64,000 nucleotides of DNA. Source: Theocolax elegans (taxonomy: Eukaryota; Arthropoda; Insecta; Hymenoptera; Cerocephalidae). Numbering within the stretch: position 1 is the first letter of the stretch; each line of letters opens with the position of its first letter. This document shows, in pieces, positions 1-10,180 of the stretch. The DNA lies in NCBI GenBank assembly GCA_026168455.1, contig CM047428.1:43074769-43138768 (forward strand), read 5' to 3'. The position numbers were made by a program, and so were the translations under genes. Below the pieces are notes generated by a model. It saw only the letters and a list, made by a program, of their open reading frames with translations. It made no database searches and was not told where the DNA came from.

Positions 1-900
1 ATTGTGAGTGATGATGTTATATGCAAGGGCGCCGATGAGGTATGAACGTCTGGATTCAACCGATAGCCACCTGAGACCTAACCTATACGGTGTAACGTGT
101 TCTCGTCTCGCCACATCCTCCCATACAAACCGAACACACGCATTCAACAATCTCTGCAACTTTAGGTTTCTGGTCTGATCGACATCGTTGTAGACCGCAC
201 AGACATAATCAAAGTGTGGAAAAACAAGTGCTTCTACCAGACTCTTCCTGCGCTCACGCGACAGTGCCCTCCTATAATATCTCAAAGAGTGTAGAACTCC
301 ATGAATACGTCTCGAAATAGATAACACGTGTTTTGTCCACTCCAGGAAGGGGATGATTACTACCCCAAGTGATTTTACCTCTTTTTCATAGCTCAACCAT
401 TCTGTACCCAGTTTGACCCTCGAGGCAGTGTTCAGGTCGATACGCGATAAGAAAGCCTGACTACCCAGAATCATAACCTTCGTCTTCCCGACATTTAGTT
501 TAAGTCCATTCGCTCGCGCCCATGCCGCTATTGCATTGGCATCTTGTGTTATACGCTGTACACCCACTTCAAAATCTGTCGGAAGAAACGAATGGTAGAC
601 CTGGGCATCATCGGCAAATAGCATATAGTTGCTATACGTGAGTACCTTCGGCAGATCATTTATAAAAATTGAAAAGAGTATGGGGCCAAGAACACTGCCC
701 TGGAGCACTCCCGCATTTATCCCGAGCCAGTCCGATAGCTCGCCATTTTCTCCTTCCACGGCCTGCATGCGGCCCACAAGATACCGATAAAACCAGGTTA
801 GAACAGTATCAGAGCAACCAATCTCACACAGATTGTGAATAAGCCTGTCATGCGGGACTGTGTCGAAGGCCTTGGAGAAGTCAAACAGGATTAGAATCGT
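1..900 (-). pseudogene. LINE reverse transcriptase fragment (Jockey/I type), runs off left edge
   Basis: Reading the minus strand from 900 gives one uninterrupted frame to the window edge, about 300 codons. It covers the middle and C-terminal part of a non-LTR retrotransposon reverse transcriptase. Visible motifs in order are FDFSKAFDTVPHD, LQGSVLGPILFSIFIND, the catalytic box LFADDAQVYHSF, and KSLGVVIIPFLEWTKHV, followed by the conserved tail that contains RRALSRERRKSLVEAL. The fragment is clearly related to the neighbouring element at 901-5147 but diverged from it. It begins abruptly at the 3' tail of that neighbour, so its N-terminal half is missing. That half is not found beyond 5147, so a simple nested insertion does not explain the junction. 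The frame is open but the gene is truncated. Confidence 0.85.
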
Positions 901-1160
901 GAGAGAGAGAGATTGATTGATTGATTGATAAATCTTTATTAGGCTACGGGGGCAAGCCCCCAGAGTAGCACAAATTACATAACAATAAGTACATTAAATA
1001 TGAAATATCATCTAATTATTTGCTAAAGCGCAAAAACGCAAAGGCGCAATCGGATAGACGCTAGTAGGCGCTAAAATATAGTTAACAGATAGATAAAATA
1101 AAAAGAAAAATAACAATGAGAATAAAAATACAAATACATATAAAAATAAAAATATACATA

Positions 1161-1197
1161 GATATAAATATAAATATAAATATAAATATAAATATAA
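1161..1197. repeat. (ATAAAT)n-like simple repeat in LINE 3' UTR
   Basis: Tandem TATAAA/ATAAAT units lie in the 3' UTR of the minus-strand LINE. The 78-residue frame here, rich in isoleucine and tyrosine, is only a translation of this repeat. Confidence 0.8.
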
Positions 1198-1227
1198 AGC
1201 GCAGCTAGTATACGATGCATGTGCGGC

Positions 1228-4194
1228 CTACCACGACGGAATCTCAACCAAGGTAATTCCTTCCTCCTCCACGCGTCTAGCCCATGTCTGTCGGTCGAGC
1301 TCAGCAAGGTACTTACTTAGTTGATGCTGAAATGAATGAAAGTGATTAAGGTCGAAGGTCAGGTCGGGAAAGTTGTTGAGGAGTTTAGTGGCAGTGATCG
1401 TAAAAGACTGATTCAGTGCCTCCGTACGAGGCGGATGGTATGTGAGAGGTCTACGCTGAAAGCGCGAGGAGGTGCGGACGTCAGGACAAGAATCAGTGAG
1501 GACAAAATGAGTGCTGAGATATGATGGCGATGCCGCAGAAATGATTTTAAATGCCAATGAGCCAATGAGATAAAGTCTCCTGAGCCTGGCCGACAGCCAG
1601 CCCATTTCCAATCGGTAAGGCGTGACGTGAGCCCGTCTGGGTATATTACCCCAAACAAGGCGAACGCACGCGTTAACCAGCCTTTGTAACTTGAGCTCTC
1701 TTGTCTGGTCAACGTCGTTATAGACCGCACATGCATAATCCAGGTGAGGCCAGATCAGGCTCTCAACCAGCGATTTCCTCGACTCCCTAGACAAGGCTCG
1801 CCTATAGAATCTGAGGGTGTGCAGAGCCCCATGGACACTCTGTGATATCGACGACACATGTTTAGTCCAATCAACAGTTGGAGTGATTCACACCCCCAGA
1901 GACTTCACAGCGCACTCATATGGCAGCGGCGCGTCGTTCACACAAACTCGCTCAATGCCTCCAAGATCAAATCTAGAGATATAGAGTTGACTTCCTAGTA
2001 AAATAACCTTGGTCTTGGAGACATTCAACGCCAATCCATTCATCACCGCCCAATCAGCTACTGCACTAGCATCCCGAGTCACCCTCTCCACAGCCAGGTC
2101 GAATTCCGCCGGGGGAAAAGAATAATAAAGTTGAGTGTCGTCTGCGAAAATCATAGGTCGCGAGTGTTCCAGGACCGCAGGCAGGTCGTTAATAAAAATT
2201 GAAAAGAGGAGGGGACCAAGGACACTGCCCTGTGGGACGCCCGTAAAGACAGCGGACCATCCAGAACGGTCGCCCCCATCACCCTCAACGGCCTGCGTGC
2301 GACCCTGCAAATACGTATAAAACCATTGAATGACGATCTCTGAACAGCCAATTGCTCGAAGCTTACGTAGGAGTGCTCCATGGGGGACCGTATCAAAGGC
2401 CTTAGAGAAGTGGAATAAGACCAGCAGAGTTAATTTACGTTGGTCGATACCCCTGCGCACATCCTCAAGCACCCCAAGCAATGCCGTTTGCGTACTATGT
2501 CCCCGCCGAAATCCAGCCTGTCTGCAGGAGAGAAGATCACTCTCCTCCAAATATCTCGACAGCTGACCGTGCACAATTCGCTCGAGCAACTTTGACACCT
2601 CGCTCAGCCGCGCTATAGGTCTAGTTTCTGTAACGCTGCTACATACACTGGACTTTGCCAGCGGATACAGCAGCGCCCTCTTCCATTGTGAGGGAAAGCA
2701 GCCCGACCGAAGCGAAGCATCAAAGACGCTCGCCAGATGGCCCAGAATTGACGAGCTCGCGAGTTTAAGCATAGGAACAGAAATGCCATCAACACCGATC
2801 GCCCGCGAGGTCGCCCCCTTTAAAGCCTCGCTAACATCCGCAGCTCCAACTCGATTAAAGTCAAAGCGACATGGGGTCGCGACTGGAGCAAACATTAATA
2901 CGTCCGTCAAGACATGGCGCGAGATCGGGTCGGAACGGCACGAAATGCCCGCGTAATGCGCATTCAGTTCATTCAGAGAGAATAACGTGGAAGGAGAGGG
3001 CCTCACGCGACCTAAAATGCCGTAGCTTTTTAAAATGCGCCATTTTGATTTGGCATCAGCAGCATTACTCAGTTCCCGATTGATAAATTTAAATTTGGCC
3101 GATTCCAGGGCGCTCGAGGTCGCACTCCAAAGGCGTCGATAACGTTCAAAATCACTCACATCATTGCTAAGCCTAGCGGTGCGGTAAGCTCGTTTTCTCT
3201 CCCTAATCAAGCGGCTGACTTCTATCGTCACCCACGGCTTTCGTTTTGAATTCGTACCGTGCATCTCAACAGGTGCCAGCTGATCGAACGCATATACAAT
3301 AGCCTCGCTCAAATTTCGCACAGCAGAATCGATAGCAGCGTCATTGTCAGACTCACGAAATTCACGAGCTAATTCATCTCGCACGCCTGTCGGACGATCT
3401 TCTATTTCGAGGTTAGGAACAAAATTGAAAGTAAAGGCGAACCGCTCGCCATCAAGCCCCCTTAGTCGGCGCGCCCCGTACCTGCTCGGCGGACATTTCG
3501 GTCTCTGTAGGCTCAATTCAATCATGATCGCATCATGCCCGGAGTCAGCCAAAAACGGCACTTCAGATTTTGAGTAACTAAATTGCAACGGGGTGTCACG
3601 CAAGATAAAAATATCCAACCATGTGTGCGACATATAACCTGCACAGTGAGCGTGATGCGTGGGCTCTGATGGAACCAGCATCAGGTTAAGCTCCCTTATT
3701 CGCGATAACATAAAATCAACAGCAGCGCTCGGCCTATTAAAATTAATGTTGAAATCACCCGTGATTACTATATGCTGATATTGTGGGCTTAAATCGGAAG
3801 CTAAATCGAAGAATGCAGTAGGTAATGCTGCGCCCGGGCGCCTATAAACTATACAAACTAAAATTTTAAATAAATTACACGAGACATCTAAAACGAGAAA
3901 CTCTGGTGTATTATTAAAAACTGGGTCCGATTGACCTATCACCTTAACCTTATAAATATTTCGGACATATGCGCCTACGCCCCCTCCCTCCTTCCCGTTG
4001 CGGTCAACTCTATAAAAATTGTAGTATTGCAAGCTTATTATATCAGAGGCATCGAGCGGAGTGAGGAACGTTTCTGTAATCCCAATTACGTCATAAGCAC
4101 GCGGGTAAACCAGAGTTTCGATGGCTGTAAAATGAGGCTTAATTCGATTAACGTTGACGTGAAATATATTAAAACTATTCGACTTAGTATGTAG
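1228..4194 (-). pseudogene. LINE ORF2: AP-endonuclease plus reverse transcriptase
   Basis: ORF2 supplies target nicking and target-primed reverse transcription. The endonuclease begins close to 4190 and shows IGITETFL, KEGGGVGAYV, the catalytic ITGDFNINF and a final SGHDAIMIEL (usually SDH). The reverse transcriptase shows RPIARLSEVSKLLERIV, HFSKAFDTVPHGALL, PQGSVLGPLLFSIFINDL and the active-site box MIFADDTQLYYSF. The C-terminal region after the stop continues in the same frame (WTKHVSSISQSVHGAL onward) to 1228. The only break is a TGA at 1888-1890, just after KSLGV, where the fragment at 1-900 continues with valine. No ATG precedes the endonuclease in this frame, and the frame is the same as that of the end of ORF1, from which it is separated by one TGA. 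Confidence 0.85.
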
Positions 4195-5147
4195 TCACAC
4201 AGACGAGCCTGATGGGCCATCGTCGTGTTTATTTCTTATACTTAACTTAGGTCTAAAAGTACTATAATTCGTATCTGCGTCTACCGGTATTAAATGACGC
4301 TCTTTGCTCTCTCTAATAAAAACTCGTAAATTTCGCACTACAGGCCTGGCGTAGTGTAGCCTATTGGACTCGCGGAGAGCGCGTGACCATATCGCATGTA
4401 CTGGTTTCGGCCAAATAGGCTTTATATATATACTCGCGGTCGCCCCTGCCCCAAAAATATCCTGGGCTTTTAGGTCTCTCAGCCTGCCGCTACGCGACAT
4501 GATTGTGTCGCGAATATTTGCTGAAACTACTTTAAAAACTAGTCCGCGTGTCCTATTCTGACTAGCAGTAGCGGAACCGCTTGGCTGCGAAGGTATAGTG
4601 GGTGTATCGGTGCTCGCATCAATGTCCATATCGTCATGTGAACGGCGAATCGGCACGGACTGAGAACGACGGCGCGGCTCCCACTTACGCGTATCCGTAA
4701 CTTGATTAAATAAGAGACGCAGGCCAAGCGCAGTGAACAACATTCTGACAATATCATCGTCGTCAAGCGTGACCGTTTCCGGGACGCCAAGCGTAAACAA
4801 GCCACTTTAGGCGGATCTACCGACCGATCGAAAGGTAGAGGAACCAATCGACGGAGGACAATCCCCCTAGTAATGACTGGGCCGGATGACGATGGCCCAG
4901 CCTTGGCTTGTTCCGTCAGGGTCTCGACTCCAACATCGAGTTTCCTTGCGGTTGATGGGACTATGACGGACACAGCTCCCGCCCTCAAGCACGGGCTCTC
5001 CGTCACTTGGGGGTTGGCTGGGGCTCCTGACTCATAGTCATCCATCGTCAACTGCCGTCTGCCGCTGCTCTTCTTCTTCTTGCGGCGTGGGCGATTATCG
5101 GCGGCGGCCTTTTGCCGTTCCCGTTCTGCCTCGGTCGGCGGGGTCAA
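4195..5147 (-). pseudogene. LINE ORF1 (Gag-like), frameshifted
   Basis: Two overlapping minus-strand frames (5147 to 4539 and 4800 to 4195) together make an ORF1-like protein. The N-terminal part is basic and low in complexity (RPRRKKKKSSGRRQLTMDD). The C-terminal part includes VPETVTLDDDDIVRMLFTAL and ends just before ORF2. The change of frame lies near 4800. I see no CCHC zinc knuckle, so RNA binding is inferred only from position and basic character. The C-terminal frame ends at a TGA (4197-4195) followed directly by CTA. Downstream codons in the same frame are ORF2. Only a TTG is available at the 5' boundary, so the true start is unknown. Confidence 0.6.
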
Positions 5148-6389
5148 TCACTCGCACTCGGTTCAATAATGCCCTTGTCAAACATCTTTTTGACCTCACT
5201 CTGGGCAAATTCGAGGACCTTGGGAGACATACGTCTTGGCTTATGACGAACTGGTCTTGCACCAGGTTCAACCTCTATCTGGTGCTCCGTTAACGTCGTA
5301 AAGCCATGGACGTCTCTTGAGGGCAAGAGTAGGCTTTCAACTAACTCTTTGACTTCTTTCCGCTGGTCGTCCTGTATCTCCATTATACCAGCACATTCAG
5401 CGGAAATCCTCGAAGCGATGTCATGAGCTGTATCTCTGACGAAGTGTCTCCAATCACTCTCGCCAATACGCCAGATAGCTTCGCCTAATTTGACTTCCAT
5501 ATTCCAATGTTGTAGAAAATCCATACCGAGAATGATGGAATGCTCAATATTCTCTACAATTCTCAGTTGGATATTGCCATCAAAACCTTCTACACAGAAT
5601 AGAATGTCGATAAGGCCAAGGACTTTAAGTGCTGGTCCAGCCACACCTTTCACGATAACCTTCACAGGTCTCCATTTAAACTTGTACTGTTCGACAACAT
5701 CTAATCGTTCAAGAGAGACCATGGCACCAGGATCGAAAAGTGCTTTAAAGTCCTTTCCACCAAGTCGTACCAAAAAGAATAGCCGGTTATCCGATTGGAT
5801 TCCAGTAATTATCTGATCGGTTTGACTATCGTCGTTAGAAGTCGATGCTGTGTGCGTCATTTTAGACGTACTTGGTACGGCATCTGCCCCCCCCCCTGAA
5901 CTGTACATCTCGGCAACGAGTTTGTACGGTTCATGTTATGCACACCATCGACAACTACCTTCTCCACCAAGGGCTTCTTGTCCTCTTTACTAGGTGTGTC
6001 ACAACGGAGTGACGATAAGCAACAACCAAGGTCGTTCACTCGCAGGAAACTTCCGTTCCTGATGGGACCACACTCCCTTTCCTGGAACGAGGTTTCCTAA
6101 TTTCCCATAGTTCCTGACATACTAGAGGTTTATATGCAGGCTCTGCCCTTACATTCTCATCGTATTCCGGGAACCATGGTATTTCCAGATTAATGTCTAC
6201 ACATCTTATCCGGTGACGCAAAAGGCGTTCGTGGCACTCCGCCTCTTCGCCATTTGCGTTTAAACTCAGATGTTCCAATTGGGCATACACTGCCTCAATC
6301 AGAAGCTTTTTCGTTTCCCGACGAATAATCCTAGCTGCGCGTGATTCACGCATAAGCTGGGCCATTCGGGCTTCATAGCTGCTGGTCAT
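5144..6389 (-). pseudogene. Ty3/gypsy-type Gag and protease/RT N-terminus, copy A (truncated)
   Basis: Three minus-strand frames belong to one decayed gag-pol region. The first (6389-6036) is Gag-like, with SLNANGEEAECHERLLRHR. The second (6039-5857) is a short linker. The third (5908-5144) has a retropepsin region, LGGKDFKALFDPGAMVSL, then GMDFLQHWN, and the start of the reverse transcriptase linker HGFTTLTEHQIEVEPGARPV. It stops at EPSASD, exactly where the LINE begins, so palm and integrase are lost. The same proteins occur in copy B at 12624-15564 on the plus strand. The usual D-S/T-G protease triad reads D-P-G in both copies. A C-homopolymer near 5886-5896 coincides with a frame change. 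Confidence 0.8.
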
Positions 6390-7320
6390 TCTTTTTTTTG
6401 ACCAGCAGCAGCCGACGTGTTACGTCGAGAGAAGGACTCTCAAACGGGATTTCAAATGAAATCCCTAGTGTTTCAAATACTTCAAAAGTATCCAATTTTC
6501 AATTGAAAACGATTTTATTGGACTCACCACAATAAAATAATTATTACTCCCAACGAGTAAAAAAAAAATTTGGTGTCGGCTTAATTACAATAAATTGTAA
6601 AAATGAACCGACTAGTGTACCAACAAAATTAATTCACTTAATCAAAATCCAAAAGATTTTCCTTAAACGAATATTTATTTCGTCCTTAGAAGGACAAAAT
6701 AATTAAATTTTGTTGGTTAAAGTTGTGGCAAATCACACACTTAACACTTCCACCAAATTAAAATTAATTATTTAACTTGCTAACAACTCTAAACAATTAA
6801 ATTTATATACCAAATTATTTTACTGAAACACACCAAAAAAAAAATTATAACCAATTATTTAACTAACAAACAAGTCTAAATAATTGGAAATAATGTGTAG
6901 AGATATAATTTAGACACACAAAAAGATAATTTTTTGATAATTTATTATTAACCAGAGTTACATAGAAAACATATATGGCACAAAAGTATTGTATACATAC
7001 ACAATTTCTACAAAACATTTCACTCGCAGTTACAGTGATACGCAATTATTTTACAATAACCCCACTACAATGCCGTGAAACCTGCAGAGGAAAATAAGAT
7101 TTCCTGTTCGCAGGTCTCGTTTAAAACTATTAAAACTTAACAAAAACGCTGGTTAGTTATGCAGTACTTAGTACAGCAAACCACCATGCCATCCATCATT
7201 AACACACATACTATACATGCACACAATCGACATCGATAGTACTTCCCAGTCGGACTTCCTGACACGAGTTGCCCATCTCTGCCTACTCATTCATACATCT
7301 GGGTATAAGGGTTTTTTTCT
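6390..7320. other. Non-coding AT-rich leader upstream of gypsy copy A
   Basis: No convincing coding sequence. The stretch next to Gag is mixed in composition and turns AT-rich after 6500. It holds two hairpins of a repeated family (6766-6798 and 6851-6887). From 7060 to 7310 it is more GC-balanced and unremarkable. It is probably 5' leader of the minus-strand gypsy copy, by position only. Confidence 0.4.
6766..6887. repeat. Hairpin pair, block 1 (AATTATTTAACTTG family)
   Basis: Two imperfect palindromes at 6766-6798 and 6851-6887, each of the form AATTATTTAAC, a short loop, then GTCTAAATAATT. The second has the extended ends CCAATTA and TAATTGG. The same paired arrangement occurs in blocks 2 and 3. 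Confidence 0.7.
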
Positions 7321-7553
7321 TACTTATACACCAAAACTGATAAATTTCTAAAGTTTGTATGGTGTAACATTTATTATACATTTATATATTTTTAAAATAA
7401 GTTTTATTATTAGATAAGAATATATTTTATTATATTATATCATATCAGATTCAATTATTTGTATTTATTGGTTGTCTTTTATATAAATAATTTATTTATG
7501 TTCTCTTTATTTATTACTTTATTGTTTTTATTATTATTATTTTAGCTACTAGC

Positions 7554-8498
7554 TTACCAATATCTTACTAGCATGGCTCTAGCAGTCGTAAAAGTTTCTG
7601 TTGACGCGTTTCTGCTTCTTGCATATGCTATTTTTTCATAACTATTGAGTCTGGCAGGGCACGTTAGTCCTACTGCACAGGTGACTCTATAATGCGGAAA
7701 CATTTCTTTGTGTTGGAGTGCAGAATCACATTTGCACGATGATGTGAATACTATATCATCTACTATTATTGTATCTTTGTATGATGGTTGGCTTTTTAGT
7801 GAATACATAGAATTAGTGAAAGTCTGAGTTCCTCTTATGCCTCTATAAAAATAAAGTAGTGCTTTATTTCCTCCTAGATAATTAATGTCTCCATACGTCA
7901 TTCTGTGCGCGTTTATTTGTTCTATCTTGTTTCCAGGTGCGGCAGGTGCATTATTATTCATTATATTGTTACTATTTATTTTAGCCATATTATCTATCAT
8001 ATCAAAAACGGTTTCAATGGGCTTATATCTTTGAATAGTAGTGTCTCTCTTATATTCTATATTTGTTTCACATTCTTTTATAAATTTTTTAGTTATTATA
8101 TTATTTTTTGCATTTTCTGTTTCTTTCATCCATATATACAGTATTTCTTCAGTGATATTATTCAGTTTTATATTTGTTTTTGAAAAAAAGTCACTCATTT
8201 TATTGTAGTTATAATTTGAAATTCGACGATGTTTGCGATCTACATTATGATTGCATTTACCATTCGCACAAATATAAGTTCTTATATCTAGAATTATACT
8301 GTGAGATGACGACAGACTTTGTTTAATTTCAGTTCTAAGATTTGTATATTTGTTTATATCTAGTTTAACAGCATGTAATAATTCTTGTACTTTCATAGTA
8401 TCACTAGTAAGTTGCAAGATCTCTTGTGCATGTATTTTTAAAAGCCAAATCTTGAACTGCTGACAATCAATATTTGATGCTTTCATTTTATTATTCAT
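7554..8498 (-). CDS. Unrecognised 314-residue ORF, AT-rich
   Basis: An intact minus-strand ORF with an ATG at 8498-8496. The protein is rich in Asn, Lys, Ile and Tyr. It has two cysteine clusters, ANGKCNHNVDRKHRR near residue 80 and SSCKCDSALQHKE near residue 255, and a proline/alanine segment NNNAPAAPGNKIEQ near the middle. I do not recognise the family. Its start overlaps the stop of the ORF upstream by eight bases (ATGAATAA), which suggests coupled translation inside an element or virus-like unit rather than a host gene. The base composition is more AT-rich than the flanking gypsy genes. The length of the open frame in such AT-rich DNA argues that it was under selection fairly recently, but expression is unknown. 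Confidence 0.45.
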   Translation of the reverse strand: MNNKMKASNIDCQQFKIWLLKIHAQEILQLTSDTMKVQELLHAVKLDINKYTNLRTEIKQSLSSSHSIILDIRTYICANGKCNHNVDRKHRRISNYNYNKMSDFFSKTNIKLNNITEEILYIWMKETENAKNNIITKKFIKECETNIEYKRDTTIQRYKPIETVFDMIDNMAKINSNNIMNNNAPAAPGNKIEQINAHRMTYGDINYLGGNKALLYFYRGIRGTQTFTNSMYSLKSQPSYKDTIIVDDIVFTSSCKCDSALQHKEMFPHYRVTCAVGLTCPARLNSYEKIAYARSRNASTETFTTARAMLVRYW

Positions 8499-8806
8499 TG
8501 ATTCTTATCCAGTCTTTTATTTTTTTTTTGTTACTTTTCTTGTTAATATCTAATACCTTTAAATCTCTTGTCAGGTTATTAAACGTGTCTATTGCTTTTA
8601 TATAACTATTTTTTGTGCTCACTGTTTTAACGAATTTAGGCTTAATTATATGTTTTCGTCTTGTTTTACTTTCTGAATTTAAAATTTGTCTTTTAAGATC
8701 GTTATAGTAATAAAGAAGACATTGATATGCGAAAGATTTTTGTATGTTTAAAGGGCTTATTATTTGAAAAGTATTTTTGTTTATAATTCGAAGAGAAAAG
8801 AAAGTT
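8491..8806 (-). pseudogene. C-terminal tail of a reverse transcriptase-like ORF
   Basis: On the minus strand a frame of about 100 codons runs from just after an in-frame TAA near 8808 to a TAA at 8493-8491. It contains SFAYQCLLYYYNDLKRQ and KNSYIKAIDTFNNLTRDLK, and ends IKDWIRINE. The spacing of the basic stretch, KNSY and FNNL resembles the tail found after LINE reverse transcriptases, where G-x-S and WN-x-LP usually stand. It has no start codon near its beginning, so it looks truncated. Its stop overlaps the ATG of the 314-residue ORF. The assignment to a LINE is an inference from a short, degenerate pattern. Confidence 0.35.
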
Positions 8807-8898
8807 TTTTTTTACATATATTAAAATTTCACAGCAAATAACGAATACAAAATATTAAGTGAGATGCCGATCATTAAAATACATGCAAAAAAAAATTC

Positions 8899-9018
8899 AA
8901 TTATTTAACTCACTCTTGAGTCTAAATAATTATATATTATAACTCTCGTATCTTTGCGAAACAATCACACAAAGATACTTAACAGTAATTGTTTAACTTG
9001 CAACAAGTCTAAACAATT
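8899..9018. repeat. Hairpin pair, block 2
   Basis: Palindromes at 8899-8931 and 8987-9018 of the same AATTATTTAAC...GTCTAAATAATT family. Between them a further inverted segment pairs TATCTTTG with CAAAGATA. Confidence 0.7.
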
Positions 9019-9078
9019 AACACGAGTTATAAAAAAAATTTTTCTCACACTCAAAATTTTCAAAAATATAATACAAGT

Positions 9079-9289
9079 TGTAACAGGGTACGGATTGAAT
9101 ATAAAGAATAAAAAAATCAACGAAGGTATCGGGGCGCGAACCCACGATCCCGGGAGCGCGAGGCAGAAGCCTCACCACTGCGCTACCATTCGCAATTATC
9201 CCGGCTAGTCGACTTGGTCCTATCGACGAACGTCGCCGATAATTCAGGGACCTAACCTGCGCCGACACTCGAAATCCGTACCCGTTATA
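9079..9289 (-). repeat. TRIM 3' LTR with tRNA-like segment
   Basis: The LTR contains, on the same strand as the element, a tRNA-like block at 9125-9188 with an A-box-like TAGCGCAGTGG and a B-box-like GGTTCGCGCCC. The short inverted ends are TGTAAC...GGGTACGG and its complement. Confidence 0.8.
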
Positions 9290-9655
9290 TCCCCCACCCA
9301 AACGCGACCTACGCCCTCGGGGAGCCGTTTGATCACTTCGATCACCTGGGCTAGAGAGGCGAAGGTTGTCCCTGCTCAACCGGTGTCAAGAAGACCGTTT
9401 TCTGAGCACCGGGAGCCTCGTTAAGGATAGCCGTGCGTTTGCACCACCACGCTTGAGATCCCAGAAACTCAAGCTCCCCTACGTCTAGTGCATACCTTGG
9501 AGGTGTACTGCGTATACGTATACACACTGTGCCAAGAGACCCACAGGCTTTTCTCCTACAGTCGTACTCAGTCTCGACTTCGGTCGAGAATTAGCCAGGC
9601 GAAGATAAATTTCTTCGTCTCTTCTGGCAAGTGGGTTTTTGAGTTGGGCGCCATT
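9290..9655 (-). other. TRIM internal region
   Basis: It carries the purine tract beside the 3' LTR and the primer-binding site beside the 5' LTR. The intervening 340 bp is GC-balanced and has no ORF related to gag or pol. Confidence 0.75.
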
Positions 9656-9866
9656 TGTAACAGGATACGGATTGAATATAAGGAATAAAAAAATCAACGA
9701 AGGTATCGGGGCGCGAACCCACGATCCCGGGAGCGCGAGGCAGAAGCCTCACCACTCCGCTACCATTCGCAATTATCCCGGCTAGTCGACTTGGTCCTAT
9801 CGACGAACGTCGCCGATAATTCAGGGACCTAACCTTCGCCGACACTCGAAATCCGTACCCGTTATA
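9656..9866 (-). repeat. TRIM 5' LTR with tRNA-like segment
   Basis: Direct copy of 9079-9289. The tRNA-like block is at 9702-9765, with the A-box-like sequence TAGCGGAGTGG and an unchanged B-box-like GGTTCGCGCCC. Confidence 0.8.
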
Positions 9867-9952
9867 AAGTATCGTGAACAGTAATACGTAATAAATACCA
9901 AATATTAAATTAAGTAATTACTGTCAGATAATTGTAATACAAAAATAATTTT

Positions 9953-10072
9953 AATTATTTTACTCACACACGAGTTTAAATAATTAATATTACAACTATT
10001 GTAACTTTGCGGCTGATTCACACAAAGTTACTTAATGTTAATTATTTAACTTGCAAACAAGTCTAAATAATT
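9953..10072. repeat. Hairpin pair, block 3
   Basis: Palindromes at 9953-9985 and 10040-10072 of the same family as blocks 1 and 2. The segment between them again pairs GTAACTTTG with CAAAGTTAC. Confidence 0.7.
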
Positions 10073-10180
10073 AACAAAAGTTGCAAAATATATTTTATAT
10101 ACACAAATAAAATGATACATATATTATAAAAATAATTAGTAATAAATAATACACACAATTATTAAATTATAATTACATAT

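Larger units (their letters stand above)
901..5147 (-). mobile_element. Near-complete Jockey/I-type non-LTR retrotransposon
   Basis: On the minus strand the order is ORF1 (5147 to 4195), ORF2 with AP-endonuclease and reverse transcriptase (4194 to 1228), a 3' UTR, an AATAAA signal at 935-940, and a tail of tandem ATCA units at about 911-929 beside a GA run (901-911). A tandem tetranucleotide tail is usual for I-related LINEs. The 5' boundary at about 5147 abuts a gypsy-type element, so the 5' UTR is missing or very short. One in-frame stop in ORF2 and one frameshift in ORF1 mark this copy as inactive, but it is otherwise well preserved. Confidence 0.8.
9079..9866 (-). mobile_element. Complete TRIM (miniature LTR retrotransposon)
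   Basis: Two direct 211-bp repeats (9079-9289 and 9656-9866) flank 366 bp of internal DNA. Each starts TGTAACAGG and ends CGTTATA on the plus strand. The whole unit is bordered by a 4-bp duplication AAGT (9075-9078 and 9867-9870). Read on the minus strand, the 5' LTR ends TGTTACA; two bases later comes a primer-binding site TGGCGCCCAACTC (9641-9653). A purine tract TTTGGGTGGGGGA lies directly before the 3' LTR (9290-9302). There is no coding capacity, so mobilisation by a gypsy-type partner is inferred. I count four differences between the LTRs by eye, so the insertion is fairly young compared with its surroundings. Confidence 0.88.

Noticed and set aside
1071..1307. Minus-strand 78-residue ORF with long I-Y repeats
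   Set aside because: Pure translation of the ATAAAT simple repeat in a LINE 3' UTR.
9017..9845. Minus-strand ORFs of 84 and 120 residues across the TRIM
   Set aside because: They run through LTR sequence and the tRNA-like block. The near-identical protein segments only reflect the duplicated LTRs.
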